Of a DNA stretch of 64,000 nt, positions 43,814 through 53,201 are shown piece after piece. Positions within the stretch are counted from its first letter, which is position 1, and every line of letters begins with the position of its first letter. Source of the stretch: an uncultured Pelagibacteraceae bacterium (lineage in GTDB: Bacteria > Pseudomonadota > Alphaproteobacteria > Pelagibacterales > Pelagibacteraceae); the NCBI GenBank assembly GCA_902591045.1, contig CACIZC010000002.1, positions 1 to 64,000 on the forward strand, read 5' to 3'. The translations under genes were made by a program, and so were the position numbers. Below the pieces are notes generated by a model. It was not told the origin of the DNA and did not search any database. It saw only the letters and a program-made list of their open reading frames with translations.

Positions 43814-44841
43814 TGAAAGTTTTTCCACTTTATATTCAATTTTTTATCCTCTAGTATAGCATCAATCATAGCAATCATTAAGGGAAGTTTTTTTTCATCA
43901 AAATCTTCTTTTACTTTATTTCCTATTTCAAAAATTAATTCAGCTCCTTCAACTGTAACATTTGGCATTTTTGTTTTCTTAGCTTCGGAAAAAACAATTC
44001 CCTCCCCTATTAATGATCCCATTTTACTGTTTCTTCCGCCGGCTGCACTTACATATAAATCTCCTAGACCAGCTAAACCTTTAACAGTTTCTTTTTTTCC
44101 TTTTAAAAATTCTGCAAAAACTTCCATTTCATAAACGGATTGTTTAACTAAGGCTGCGGAAGTATTTAAATACAAATTCCCCTGAGGTTTTGTTTTGTTT
44201 AGTCCTGAAGCGGCTCCAATAACCATAGAAAATATATTTTTAATAGCTGCGCAAACTTCAACTCCATTTATATCTGAAGATGTTGACACGTGATAATAAT
44301 CTGTCGACAACATTTTGCTTAAAGACTTAGCGGTATCTAAATTATTATTGGCAATCACAACGCCGCTGTGGACTCTGTTAGCTAATCCAGGTGCTAAACA
44401 TGGTCCTCCAACAGCAGATAAATTTATATTTTTAATTCCTTTTTCAGATAACAATCTTTCTAGTTTATTAACCAGAAGCTCATATTTTTTTTCATTTATA
44501 CTTAAGCCTTTGGTTAACATTAATAGGTTAGGTAAGTCTTTGTTTTTTGAAATTTTATTTAATTCTTCTGCAATCCAATTAATGCCTTTTGAACTAACCC
44601 CTATAACAATGAGATCTGGATTGGTTTTAAAAACTTCTTTAATAGACTCGTGTTTAAAAAATTTAATAGATTTAATTACTTCTAAATTAAGACCTGGATG
44701 AAAACGATTTTTGTTCAACTCTTCAACAGCCTGGTTTTCTAAATGTGTCCCAATAATACTTACGTCATGTTTGTTATCGACACACGGATAAGCAAAGGCT
44801 GTTCCCATTGCACCAGCTCCGATTATAATTATTTTTCCCAT
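43810..44841 (-). CDS. gpsA: Glycerol-3-phosphate dehydrogenase (NAD(P)+)
   Basis: 343 aa. N-terminal Rossmann motif IIGAGAMGTAFAYPCVD, substrate region SAVGGPCLAPGLANRV, catalytic Lys in VCAAIKNIFSMVIGAASG, and GLAGLGDLYVSAAGGRNSKMGSLIGEG. Interconverts glycerol-3-phosphate and DHAP; usually biosynthetic for phospholipids. Here it is upstream of glpK and the glycerol transporter, and no glpD is seen, so it may also serve catabolism (inference). The ATG is 3 bp downstream of the trkH stop. Confidence 0.94.
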   Translation of the reverse strand: MGKIIIIGAGAMGTAFAYPCVDNKHDVSIIGTHLENQAVEELNKNRFHPGLNLEVIKSIKFFKHESIKEVFKTNPDLIVIGVSSKGINWIAEELNKISKNKDLPNLLMLTKGLSINEKKYELLVNKLERLLSEKGIKNINLSAVGGPCLAPGLANRVHSGVVIANNNLDTAKSLSKMLSTDYYHVSTSSDINGVEVCAAIKNIFSMVIGAASGLNKTKPQGNLYLNTSAALVKQSVYEMEVFAEFLKGKKETVKGLAGLGDLYVSAAGGRNSKMGSLIGEGIVFSEAKKTKMPNVTVEGAELIFEIGNKVKEDFDEKKLPLMIAMIDAILEDKKLNIKWKNFQ

Positions 44842-44844
44842 AAT

Positions 44845-46260
44845 TTAATTTCTAAAAAATATTTTTCTAAATAAAACAAAAATTGAGAGTAATTCAACCT
44901 TGGCAATTATCATGAACAAAATAAGTGAAATTTTTGAAGTTGTAAATAAACTAGAAAAATCAATTTTTTCAACCCCATATATATTGGATATCGCTGTATT
45001 CGTTAAAGTTAATATGGATAATTTAAAGGAATTTTCAAAATTTAAAATATCTAGCAGCAAAATACTATTTAAAATAAAAAGGCTTAGGAAAAATAAAATA
45101 AAAATTAAAAATGACATTTTAATGTTTTCCATATTTATTTTTTTATTAGATAACATTAAATTTGTATTTACTATAACATTTGGTTTAACTAATTTATATG
45201 ATTCCATAACGAAAGCTTTTATCAATATATAAATCCGTAAAAATTTAATTCCAGAAGTTGTAGAAATTATGGAGCCACCAAATAATGTTAATACTAATAA
45301 ATATAAGCCAAAGTTTTCTGGAACGTTACCAATAGATATTCCAGAAGTACCTATGCTAGACAAAATATTTATACCTACCAAAAATATATTAAGATCATTG
45401 GTTAAATAAAAAAGTGAAGAAAAAACAAGAATTAAAGATAACAAATATAAGTCTTCCTTGTGGCTTTTAATATTGCCTCTATTAAAAATAATATTGTAAA
45501 AAAGATAAAAATTTAAAATAGATATTAGAAAAGCAAATATCATCATAATTTGCTTTAAATTTGTGTTTATTATTTTATCTAATGAATTTTCAGGTAAAAA
45601 ACCACCTGAAGAAATTATGGTCATAGCTAAATTAAAACTATCAAAAAGTCTTATATCAGAAACTAAAAATAAGAAGAAAATTGTTGCAGTTAAAAAAATA
45701 TAAATAAAAAAAGTTCTAATAGAAACTCTTATTAAATTTGGAGCTAAATTAATCTTAGTTTCCAAATTAAACGAAAAATCTACAAATTTAGAATTTATCT
45801 GTTTATTAGAAAAAATTAAAATTATAAAAATTAAAAAATAGAATCCACCTAACCACTGTGATGAAGATCTCCATAAAATCAAAGGTGAGTCTATACTATT
45901 TATATTATTTATTACGGAAAAACCTGTTCCGGTAAGTCCAGAAACAGATTCAAAAAAAGAATCCATTAGAGAAAAACCATAACCTCCAAAATAAAAAGGT
46001 ATGGCATAAAAAAAAGATATTGTTAAATAAACTAAAAGAACTAAAAAAATTTGTTCAAAAGCATTAATATTTTCTTTAAATTCTTTTCCTGATTTATAAA
46101 AATTAAAGCCAACTATTAAAGAAATGAAAAGTGTAATGACGTAAGATTTAATATTTCCTAAATCATTGAAATAAAAAGAGTAAAAGATATTTAATAAAGA
46201 TAAAAAGCTTACTGGGAAGCAGCTTATGCCTAAATAATATAAACAGGATTTTATTTGCAT
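44845..46260 (-). CDS. trkH: Trk potassium uptake protein, membrane subunit
   Basis: 471-aa inner-membrane protein with four M1-P-M2 repeats. Pore loops are visible: ESVSGLTGTGFSV (about 104), AMTIISSGGFLPEN, LSSIGTSGISIGNVPENFG and the fourth, degenerate ISNIYGVEK. A KFLRIYIL segment follows the SGIK turn. It takes up K+ together with TrkA, whose gene ends 1 bp upstream. Confidence 0.9.
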   Translation of the reverse strand: MQIKSCLYYLGISCFPVSFLSLLNIFYSFYFNDLGNIKSYVITLFISLIVGFNFYKSGKEFKENINAFEQIFLVLLVYLTISFFYAIPFYFGGYGFSLMDSFFESVSGLTGTGFSVINNINSIDSPLILWRSSSQWLGGFYFLIFIILIFSNKQINSKFVDFSFNLETKINLAPNLIRVSIRTFFIYIFLTATIFFLFLVSDIRLFDSFNLAMTIISSGGFLPENSLDKIINTNLKQIMMIFAFLISILNFYLFYNIIFNRGNIKSHKEDLYLLSLILVFSSLFYLTNDLNIFLVGINILSSIGTSGISIGNVPENFGLYLLVLTLFGGSIISTTSGIKFLRIYILIKAFVMESYKLVKPNVIVNTNLMLSNKKINMENIKMSFLIFILFFLSLFILNSILLLDILNFENSFKLSILTLTNTAISNIYGVEKIDFSSLFTTSKISLILFMIIAKVELLSIFVLFRKIFFRN

Positions 46261-46261
46261 T

Positions 46262-47629
46262 TTATGATGAGGTTCTAAAAAGATTTTCCACTTCTTTTAA
46301 TTGCTCTCTCTTAGATAAAATTACAACTATATCATCTTTCTGTAGAACAACATTTGATTTGGGAATCATAACTTTACCTTTTCTAAATATTGCTCCAATT
46401 CTTACCTCATCTGGTAAATTAGAATCTTTAATAGCTTTGTTTGCCAATTCAGAAGTTTCGATAATTTTTGCTTCAAGAAATTCATATTGACCATCCATTA
46501 AAGAAAATACTGTGTCTATAGTTCCCATATGAACATGTTTCATAATCGTTGAGACAGTTGTCATCCTTGGATCTACCAAATCGTCAATTTTCAATGACTC
46601 CTGAAGCAAACTATAATTATGTTTATTAACAATAGCTATGGTTCTTTTTGAAGGTGAATATTTTTCAGCAAGAACGCATGCCATAACATTGTCCTCATCG
46701 TCATTTGTTATTGCAAAAACAGTTTCGATTTCCTCTATGTTTGCTTCTTTTAAAATTTTTTCATCTAAAGCGTCACCACAAATCACAATTGCAGATGATA
46801 GTTCGCTTGCTAAATGTTCTGCTCTTGCCTTGTTTTTTTCTATAATTTTAGTTCGTAAACCCTCGACATTTTCTAGAAGTTTAGCTAGATGTAATCCAAT
46901 ATTACCTCCTCCAATTATTAATATTTTTTTAGCTAATTTTTCATCGTGACCAAATACAGACAACAATTTATTAATTTGATCAGTGCTTACTACAACATAA
47001 ACTTTATCACCAATTTTCATTTGATCATTTTTTTTAAAAAATACAAATTTTTCTTTTCTCTCAGCGCCAAAAACATAAGCTTTGAATTCTGGAAATTTCT
47101 TAGTTAGATCTTTAAGGGGTACATTTGTTATTGGACAATTTTTTTCAATTAAAATTTCTAATAATTTAACTTTATCTTTTACAAAAGGTACGTTGTCTAA
47201 AGCTCCAGGTGCTTCCAATTTTCTGTATAGAGATTTAGCAACCTCTCTTTCAGGTGAAATTATCACGTCAATTGGAATATTTGATTTGCTATACAATTTA
47301 CTCCACTTACCCTCTAAAAAATCTTGTGATCTAATTCTGGCAATTTTTTTGGAAATATTAAATAAAGAACTTGCTAATTGACAAACAATCATATTGGTCT
47401 CATCATTTCTAGTAACTGCAATAATCATGTCTGTATCTTTGGCTCCTGCATTTTCAAGAACAGATGGTAAAGTGGCTCTGCCAACAATACCTTTTACGTC
47501 TTGAGTATCATTAATTTTCTTAATGTCCTCTGAAGATTGATCAATAACTGTTACAGAATGACCTTGTGCTTGCAATTGTTTACTTATTGAAAAGCCGACC
47601 TTGCCGGCACCACATATTATAATATTCAT
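46262..47629 (-). CDS. trkA: Trk potassium uptake regulator (NAD-binding)
   Basis: 455 aa, peripheral cytoplasmic subunit. Two RCK halves: GAGKVGFSISKQL (residue 6 on) and IIGGGNIGLHLAKLLE (about 237 on), each followed by a TrkA-C domain (KNCPITNVPLKDL and ETSELANKAIKDSNLP). Length fits a full double-domain TrkA. Located between trkH and ntrX, 2 bp from ntrX; in other alphaproteobacteria trkA also follows ntrYX. Confidence 0.94.
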   Translation of the reverse strand: MNIIICGAGKVGFSISKQLQAQGHSVTVIDQSSEDIKKINDTQDVKGIVGRATLPSVLENAGAKDTDMIIAVTRNDETNMIVCQLASSLFNISKKIARIRSQDFLEGKWSKLYSKSNIPIDVIISPEREVAKSLYRKLEAPGALDNVPFVKDKVKLLEILIEKNCPITNVPLKDLTKKFPEFKAYVFGAERKEKFVFFKKNDQMKIGDKVYVVVSTDQINKLLSVFGHDEKLAKKILIIGGGNIGLHLAKLLENVEGLRTKIIEKNKARAEHLASELSSAIVICGDALDEKILKEANIEEIETVFAITNDDEDNVMACVLAEKYSPSKRTIAIVNKHNYSLLQESLKIDDLVDPRMTTVSTIMKHVHMGTIDTVFSLMDGQYEFLEAKIIETSELANKAIKDSNLPDEVRIGAIFRKGKVMIPKSNVVLQKDDIVVILSKREQLKEVENLFRTSS

Positions 47630-47631
47630 GA

Positions 47632-48996
47632 TTAATTAATGCCTTTTATTCCGAGAGATTTAAGTTTTCTGTGAAGTGCGGATCTTTCCATTCCTATAAA
47701 CTCAGCTGTCTTAGATATATTACCTTTGTTTTTTTTAAGCTGATTTAAAAGATAATTTTTTTCAAAATTTTCTCTAGCTTGTTTTAATGGAAAAGACATA
47801 GATATATTGGAATTCTCATTAAGCTGAGTTGAATTTTTGTTTAAAATTTCATGCAACAATCTACCTATATTTGATTTATTTTCGTTTTGAGACAAAATAG
47901 ATATTCTTTCAACAAGATTTCTAAGTTCCCTAACATTACCAGGCCATTCATAAGAGTATAAAAGATCGTCTTCAGTATTTATTTTTATTTCTGGCATGCC
48001 ATTAATATCTGAGATTTTTTTTTGAAAATAGTTAATTAGCAATGGAATATCATCTGTTCTTGAATTAAGTTTTGGTATTTCAATAGGGACAACGTTGAGT
48101 CTGTGATAAAGATCTTCTCTAAAATTTCCAATATTAACTTCATTTTTTAAATCTTTTGATGTTGAAGATATTATTCGTATATTTACAAAAACATCTTGTT
48201 TTCCATTTATTCTTTTAAATTTCTGGTCAATTAAAACTCTTAGAATTTTTGCCTGTGTATCTAAAGGAATTTCAGATACTTCGTCTATTAACAATGTTCC
48301 GTTGTTGGCTTTTTCTAAAAAACCGTAAGTAATTGTTCCATCGCTATTTTCTGATCCGAGTAGTTCTTGTTCATAATTGTCTTTTTGTAATAAAGCACCG
48401 TTTAAAACGATAAATGATTCTTTCGAACGTAGTGAATTCCTATGTATCTTTCTGGCAACTAGCTCTTTGCCTGATCCAGTCGGCCCAGAAATCAAAACTC
48501 TACTATCAGTTAATGATAGTTTTGTAATAAGTTTTTTTATTTTTATTAATTGGCTACTTTCACCAATTAAATCAAATGAATGAAATAATTTATTTTCTAG
48601 TTGAGTATTTTCTTTTTTAAGATTCGTGTTCTCTAGTGCACGATTTATAAAATTTAACAATTGATCTGTAGAAAAAGGTTTTTGAATAAATTCATAAGCA
48701 CCCAATTTAAGTGATTCAACGGCCATTTGTACATTTGCATGTCCGGAAATCATTATAACGGGAACTAAATCTGTTAAGCTTTTAATTTTTTTTAATATAT
48801 CAATTCCATCTTTATTATCACCCTTGTCGAGCTTAACGTCTACAACTGCAATATCAGGAAGTTTTTTTTCAATTTCAAATATAGCCTGATCATAGTTTGC
48901 GGCTTCTCTGACATTATATTTTTTCTCTTTTAAAATATTAGAAATTAAATTTCTAATATCAAAATTATCATCTATTACTAATACTTCAGTTTTCAT
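47632..48996 (-). CDS. ntrX: Response regulator NtrX, AAA+ type lacking GAFTGA
   Basis: 454 aa. Receiver domain with D9/D10, phosphoacceptor D53 and the KPFS lysine. AAA+ domain with Walker A GPTGSGKELVARKIH (about 170) and Walker B GTLLIDEVSEI. C-terminal Fis-type HTH (KQARENFEKNYLLNQLKKN, ISKTAEFIGMERSALHRKL). The sigma-54-contacting GAFTGA loop is missing: the stretch reads LLGSENSDGTITYGFLEKAN. It therefore should not activate sigma-54 promoters and may act through sigma-70. The start overlaps the ntrY stop by 11 bp. Confidence 0.93.
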   Translation of the reverse strand: MKTEVLVIDDNFDIRNLISNILKEKKYNVREAANYDQAIFEIEKKLPDIAVVDVKLDKGDNKDGIDILKKIKSLTDLVPVIMISGHANVQMAVESLKLGAYEFIQKPFSTDQLLNFINRALENTNLKKENTQLENKLFHSFDLIGESSQLIKIKKLITKLSLTDSRVLISGPTGSGKELVARKIHRNSLRSKESFIVLNGALLQKDNYEQELLGSENSDGTITYGFLEKANNGTLLIDEVSEIPLDTQAKILRVLIDQKFKRINGKQDVFVNIRIISSTSKDLKNEVNIGNFREDLYHRLNVVPIEIPKLNSRTDDIPLLINYFQKKISDINGMPEIKINTEDDLLYSYEWPGNVRELRNLVERISILSQNENKSNIGRLLHEILNKNSTQLNENSNISMSFPLKQARENFEKNYLLNQLKKNKGNISKTAEFIGMERSALHRKLKSLGIKGIN

Positions 48997-50770
48997 TAAA
49001 AATTGGTAAAGAGATGTTTATCTCAGCTCCATCAGAGTGTTTAACAAAATTGATTTCACCGTTATGCTCATTAATAATTTTTGTTACTATTGGTAAACCT
49101 AAACCAGTTCCATCTTTTTTTGTTGTAAAATAAGGTTTGGTAATATTTTTAATATCATTAAACCCAGTGCCATTATCTAGCATTTTGATAACTATATATT
49201 CATTATCTAGCATTATTTCCAGGTCAATTTTACCTTGTAATTTGGCATGTTTTTGTTTCTTTGTATCAATTGCTTCGATAGAATTCTTAATCAAATTTAT
49301 AAATACTCTATAAAGTTGTTCGCTATCACCTTTTATAAAGAGAATATTATTTGATTTATTGTTAAAATTTAGTTTTAAACCTTTTTGTGAAAGTTTGTAA
49401 AAATCTACCGCTCTTTTTATAGTTTCTAAAATATTAATTTTTTTTAAAATTGGTTGTGGCATTCTAGCAAAATCAGAAAATTCGTTTACCATTTTTTCAA
49501 TATCTTTTATTTGTCGATTAATTGTTTCTAGGTATTTATTAAACTCACCTTTTTTATCATTTAATTGTTCTGAATATTTTTCTTTTAGCCTATCTATCGA
49601 AAGCTGAATGGGCGTTAAAGGATTTTTAATTTCATGAGCAAGTTTTCTGGCTACTGTTTCCCATGCAGAATATCTCTCTGCACTTAAAAGTTTATCTTGC
49701 TGTTTTTTTAATCTTTCAATCATATTATTAAAGTTTTTATTTAATGTTTTTATTTCATCATCAGATTCAATTTCGGGGACCTTGCTGTCTAATTGGCCTG
49801 CACTAATATTTTGTGATGCAGAAATTAAATTTACTATTGGTTTTGTCAGCCTTCCCGCAAAAGTAATTGCAAGAACAATTGTTAAAAAAAGTAACATGGC
49901 AACAACAATTATATAGATTATCGCAAAAGTAATTTTGATTCCTGTTCTATTATTTTCAACGGTGTAATAAAAATTTACCGCTTGCTCTGTATCATTAAGA
50001 TATTGAATTAATTTTGGTTGTATATCTTTAGATATATAAAGGTAAGTGTCTATAAAATTATTAAGCTTTATCATCACAGCTGTCTTTCTTTCAGAATCTC
50101 CTGTGATTGAAATAGGTGAACCATCTAAAGCATCATTAAAATTTTTATCAGTTGGCATAATAAAATCATTTTCAAGATTATTGGTATCCGCAACTAAAAT
50201 GTTTTTGCTACTATCAATTAGATAAATTTCATCTACTTTTCTCAAAAGTCTTTGTGTTCTTACAATTTTGTTAAAATTTTTAGGACTAGAAAATAAAATG
50301 CCAGAATATCTATTTAAATCCAAACTTATTAAAAAAATATCTGCTTCAACAGATCTTTTGGTTTCTTCAATATAATTTTTTGCTACCTCATAAGAATTAT
50401 TTACAGCTGATGTAATTTTTTGATCAAAGTATTTTTGTAATCCAACATTGAAAAGTATCAAAGAAAAAATTGCTACAATTAATGAAGGTATGAATGCAAA
50501 CAACGAAAATTGAATGACATAATTCAAGCTGGTTTTTGAACCGGTTTTTCCTGATATATATCGAGAAAATAGTTTTGAAGTTTCTCTTATCAGTAATATC
50601 AAAAAAATTACTAATAAACTTATATCTAATATAAGTAAATATTGGAGGTTATTTTCGTTTAAAAAAATAAAATTCTGATTTATAAAAGTTATAAAAGTGA
50701 ATACACCTAATAAAACACAAAGAAATGAAACGGTAAAAAACCACTTAAAACTTTTAATAGTATTTATCAT
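48986..50770 (-). CDS. ntrY: Sensor histidine kinase NtrY, shortened
   Basis: 594 aa. About three N-terminal membrane helices and a periplasmic sensor loop, then a further helix (about 280-305), a HAMP segment (TKPIVNLISASQNISAGQLDSKVPE), H-box KLAHEIKNPLTPIQLSIDRLK, N-box RVFINLIKNSIEAI, G-boxes LDNGTGF and DGTGLGLPIV. Typical NtrY is over 700 aa with a PAS domain between HAMP and H-box; here only LKKQQDKLLSAERYSAWETVA connects them. Partner of NtrX; usually tied to nitrogen, redox or envelope control. Confidence 0.93.
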   Translation of the reverse strand: MINTIKSFKWFFTVSFLCVLLGVFTFITFINQNFIFLNENNLQYLLILDISLLVIFLILLIRETSKLFSRYISGKTGSKTSLNYVIQFSLFAFIPSLIVAIFSLILFNVGLQKYFDQKITSAVNNSYEVAKNYIEETKRSVEADIFLISLDLNRYSGILFSSPKNFNKIVRTQRLLRKVDEIYLIDSSKNILVADTNNLENDFIMPTDKNFNDALDGSPISITGDSERKTAVMIKLNNFIDTYLYISKDIQPKLIQYLNDTEQAVNFYYTVENNRTGIKITFAIIYIIVVAMLLFLTIVLAITFAGRLTKPIVNLISASQNISAGQLDSKVPEIESDDEIKTLNKNFNNMIERLKKQQDKLLSAERYSAWETVARKLAHEIKNPLTPIQLSIDRLKEKYSEQLNDKKGEFNKYLETINRQIKDIEKMVNEFSDFARMPQPILKKINILETIKRAVDFYKLSQKGLKLNFNNKSNNILFIKGDSEQLYRVFINLIKNSIEAIDTKKQKHAKLQGKIDLEIMLDNEYIVIKMLDNGTGFNDIKNITKPYFTTKKDGTGLGLPIVTKIINEHNGEINFVKHSDGAEINISLPIFNEN

Positions 50771-50817
50771 TTTGAATATATTTTATAACTTACCTAAATA
50801 TGGAGTAAATTAATATA

Positions 50818-51954
50818 ATGAGTTTTTCCTTAATATTGTTAGCTGCTGGGGAGAGTAGACGATTAAATTCTACTTTGCCAAAACCTTTTATTAAAATTGG
50901 TGAAAAAACCATATTAGAACATTCGTTAATTAAATTTTCTAAAATAAATCAAATTAAAAAAATTATAGTAGTTATAAACAAAAAACATAAAAAATATTTA
51001 AAAAATATTGAGTTTAAAAATTTTGTTACAGTAGTAGGTGCTGAAACAAGGCAAAAATCAACTTTTAATGCTTTAAAATATATTAAAAATAACAGAATCA
51101 AAAATCAAAAGGTTTTAATACATGACTCTGCTAGACCTAATTTTTCAGAAAAATTAATCAGAAGAATTATAAAAAATTCTAAAAAGAAATCAGTAGTTCC
51201 AAGAATTGCTGTTTATGATGCTCTTAAACAATCTGTAGATAATAAATTTTTCTTAAATCAAAAAAGAGAGGATTTTTTTTATACTCAAACTCCTCAATGC
51301 TTTGATTTTAATAAAATATTTAAATTACATTCTAAAAATAAATATTTATACAAAGATGATGATCTTTCTCTTTTGCCGTCATTAAAAGAAGTAAAATTTA
51401 TTAATGGAGAAAAAAATAATTTCAAAATTACTAACCAAGAAGATCTTTTGATGCTTAAAAATTTTATGAATATCAAAACAAGAGTGGGGATAGGTTTTGA
51501 TGTACACAGACTTGTTCCAAAAAGAAAACTTTTTTTGGGTGGCTTAAAAATAAAATCACATTTGGGAACTTTGGGCCATTCAGATGGAGATCCTGTTTTA
51601 CATTCTATAATTGATTCTATTCTTGGTGCATGTCGAATGGGAGATATAGGACAAATGTTTTCCGATAAAAATAAAAAATTTAAAAATATAAGATCAACAA
51701 TTTTATTAAGAAATGTAATGGATCAAATCAAATCTAAAGGTTTTTACATAAAAAATTTAGATATAAACATTATTGTTCAAACACCTAAGATTAAAAAATA
51801 TAAAGATAGAATGATAAATAATATTTCTAAATTATGTAAAATTTCAAATGATCAAATAAATATAAAAGGTAAGACAACAGAAAAATTAGGTGTGATAGGA
51901 AAAGAAAAAGCTGTAGCCTGTGAAGTAATAAGCTATGTAATAAAATATGATTAA
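50818..51954 (+). CDS. ispDF: Bifunctional IspD/IspF
   Basis: 378 aa. The IspD half (1-218) shows LLAAGESRRLNS, KPFIKIGEKTILEHSL and HDSARPNFS; the IspF half (221-378) shows GIGFDVHRLVP, LGTLGHSDGDPVLHSIIDS, GDIGQMFSD and TTEKLGVIGKEKAVACE. Two steps of the MEP isoprenoid pathway: CDP-ME formation and cyclisation to MEcPP. Fusion is common in alphaproteobacteria. Overlaps pgpA by 8 bp. It diverges from ntrY across a 47-bp AT-rich gap. Confidence 0.96.
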   Translation: MSFSLILLAAGESRRLNSTLPKPFIKIGEKTILEHSLIKFSKINQIKKIIVVINKKHKKYLKNIEFKNFVTVVGAETRQKSTFNALKYIKNNRIKNQKVLIHDSARPNFSEKLIRRIIKNSKKKSVVPRIAVYDALKQSVDNKFFLNQKREDFFYTQTPQCFDFNKIFKLHSKNKYLYKDDDLSLLPSLKEVKFINGEKNNFKITNQEDLLMLKNFMNIKTRVGIGFDVHRLVPKRKLFLGGLKIKSHLGTLGHSDGDPVLHSIIDSILGACRMGDIGQMFSDKNKKFKNIRSTILLRNVMDQIKSKGFYIKNLDINIIVQTPKIKKYKDRMINNISKLCKISNDQINIKGKTTEKLGVIGKEKAVACEVISYVIKYD

Positions 51955-52438
51955 TAAAATAAATTTCTTATTTGTCACATTATTCGGCATTGGAAAAATC
52001 AAAAAAATACCTGGCAGCTTTGCATCTTTAGCTACAGCATTATTTTTGTTTTTCTTGTTTCATATTTTAAATATTTCACCAAATATTATCTTAATTTTAG
52101 TAATTATAATTTTTTTTATTTCTCTATATGCAGTTAATATTTTTATAAAAAATTTAACTTATAAAGATCCTAAAGAAGTTGTGATTGATGAATTTATCGG
52201 TCAATCAATTCCTATTTGTCTTTACGAAATTGCACACAACACGAAAAATGAAACTTCTGAAACGCTAATGTATTATTTTATAATGTTTTTATTATTTAGA
52301 ATTTTTGATATCGCAAAACCTTTTCCTGCTAATTATTATGAAAAAAACTTTAAAAATAGTTTTGGTGTTATTATGGATGACGTTTGTGCAGGATTGTATG
52401 TTGTGCTTATTCTTGTTTTATATATGGTTTTTGGATGA
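51947..52438 (+). CDS. pgpA: Phosphatidylglycerophosphatase A
   Basis: 163-aa inner-membrane enzyme. KKIPGSFASLATALF, DPKEVVIDEFIGQSIP and FRIFDIAKPFPANYYE...GVIMDDVCAGLY match the PgpA family with its conserved acidic residues. Dephosphorylates phosphatidylglycerophosphate to phosphatidylglycerol. Embedded between ispDF and pncC with overlaps at both ends. Confidence 0.9.
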   Translation: MINKINFLFVTLFGIGKIKKIPGSFASLATALFLFFLFHILNISPNIILILVIIIFFISLYAVNIFIKNLTYKDPKEVVIDEFIGQSIPICLYEIAHNTKNETSETLMYYFIMFLLFRIFDIAKPFPANYYEKNFKNSFGVIMDDVCAGLYVVLILVLYMVFG

Positions 52439-52905
52439 AAAAAATTTCTCAAAAAATAGTTAAACTACTAAAAAAGAAAAGACTTAAAATAACTGTTGCT
52501 GAGTCTTGTACTGGCGGAATGCTTTCAGGTGCTATTACTTCTGTAAGTGGATCTTCTAAAGTATTTACGATGGGTTTAGTCACCTACTCTAACCATTCTA
52601 AAAATCATCTTTTAAAAGTACCTAAACAAATTATTAAAAAACATGGGGCTGTAAGTATTCAATGTTGTTTTTCCATGGTTAATAATTTAAGCAAAATTAG
52701 TAAAAGTAATGTTGCTGTTTCCGTTACTGGGATAGCCGGACCTAGTGGTGGGACTAAACAAAAGCCAGTTGGACTAGTTTATGTAGGTATAAAAAAGGGT
52801 AATAAAGTTAAGGTAAATAGATTTTTATTTAAAAACAAAGGTCGTTTAAACATTCAAAGAGCTGCAACTAAAAAAACTTTAGAATTAATTCTGCGTACAA
52901 TTTAA
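52435..52905 (+). CDS. pncC: Nicotinamide-nucleotide amidohydrolase (CinA C-terminal, PncC)
   Basis: 156 aa from the ATG at 52435, which overlaps the pgpA stop (ATGA); the ORF-track start 17 codons earlier is inside pgpA. The catalytic Ser region is TVAESCTGGMLSG, then TMGLVTYSN and SVTGIAGPSGGTKQKPVGLVYVG. Deamidates NMN to NaMN for NAD recycling. It is the stand-alone CinA C-terminal domain without the COG1058 part. Confidence 0.92.
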   Translation: MKKISQKIVKLLKKKRLKITVAESCTGGMLSGAITSVSGSSKVFTMGLVTYSNHSKNHLLKVPKQIIKKHGAVSIQCCFSMVNNLSKISKSNVAVSVTGIAGPSGGTKQKPVGLVYVGIKKGNKVKVNRFLFKNKGRLNIQRAATKKTLELILRTI

Positions 52906-53201
52906 TTAAATATAAAAATCATCATTTTTGCTACTAGACTGTTAGCTAGTATAAAAATAATAATTGTGTCTATATACAAAAGGAAAACTAACTTATTTCT
53001 TATTCTTTTTTTTTTATTTAACAGTTGAACATTCTTGTCCCAATACATTTCATGATCTTTATTATCTTTAAAATCGTAAGAAAACATCCAATAATTTTGG
53101 TTAGTTTCCCTTGGGTCTCCAGTTTTCAGGTAGTTTATCCAATCTTTTAAGTAATACCAAAGCAACAAAAATAACAACGTAAATAGGAAAATAGTCAACA
53201 T
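52902..53201 (-). CDS. Small membrane protein of unknown function
   Basis: 99 aa with an N-terminal hydrophobic helix (TIFLFTLLFLLLWYYL), a polar middle with several aromatic residues (TNQNYWMFSYDF, HEMYWDKNVQ) and a C-terminal helix (LVFLLYIDTIIIFILANSLV). I do not recognise the family. It converges on pncC with a 4-bp overlap, and its start shares a base with the ratA stop, which supports it as real. Confidence 0.65.
   Translation of the reverse strand: MLTIFLFTLLFLLLWYYLKDWINYLKTGDPRETNQNYWMFSYDFKDNKDHEMYWDKNVQLLNKKKRIRNKLVFLLYIDTIIIFILANSLVAKMMIFIFN

Noticed and set aside
44900-45232. 110-aa plus-strand ORF inside trkH
   Set aside because: Antisense to a membrane protein; Lys/Ile/Phe-rich composition and no motif.
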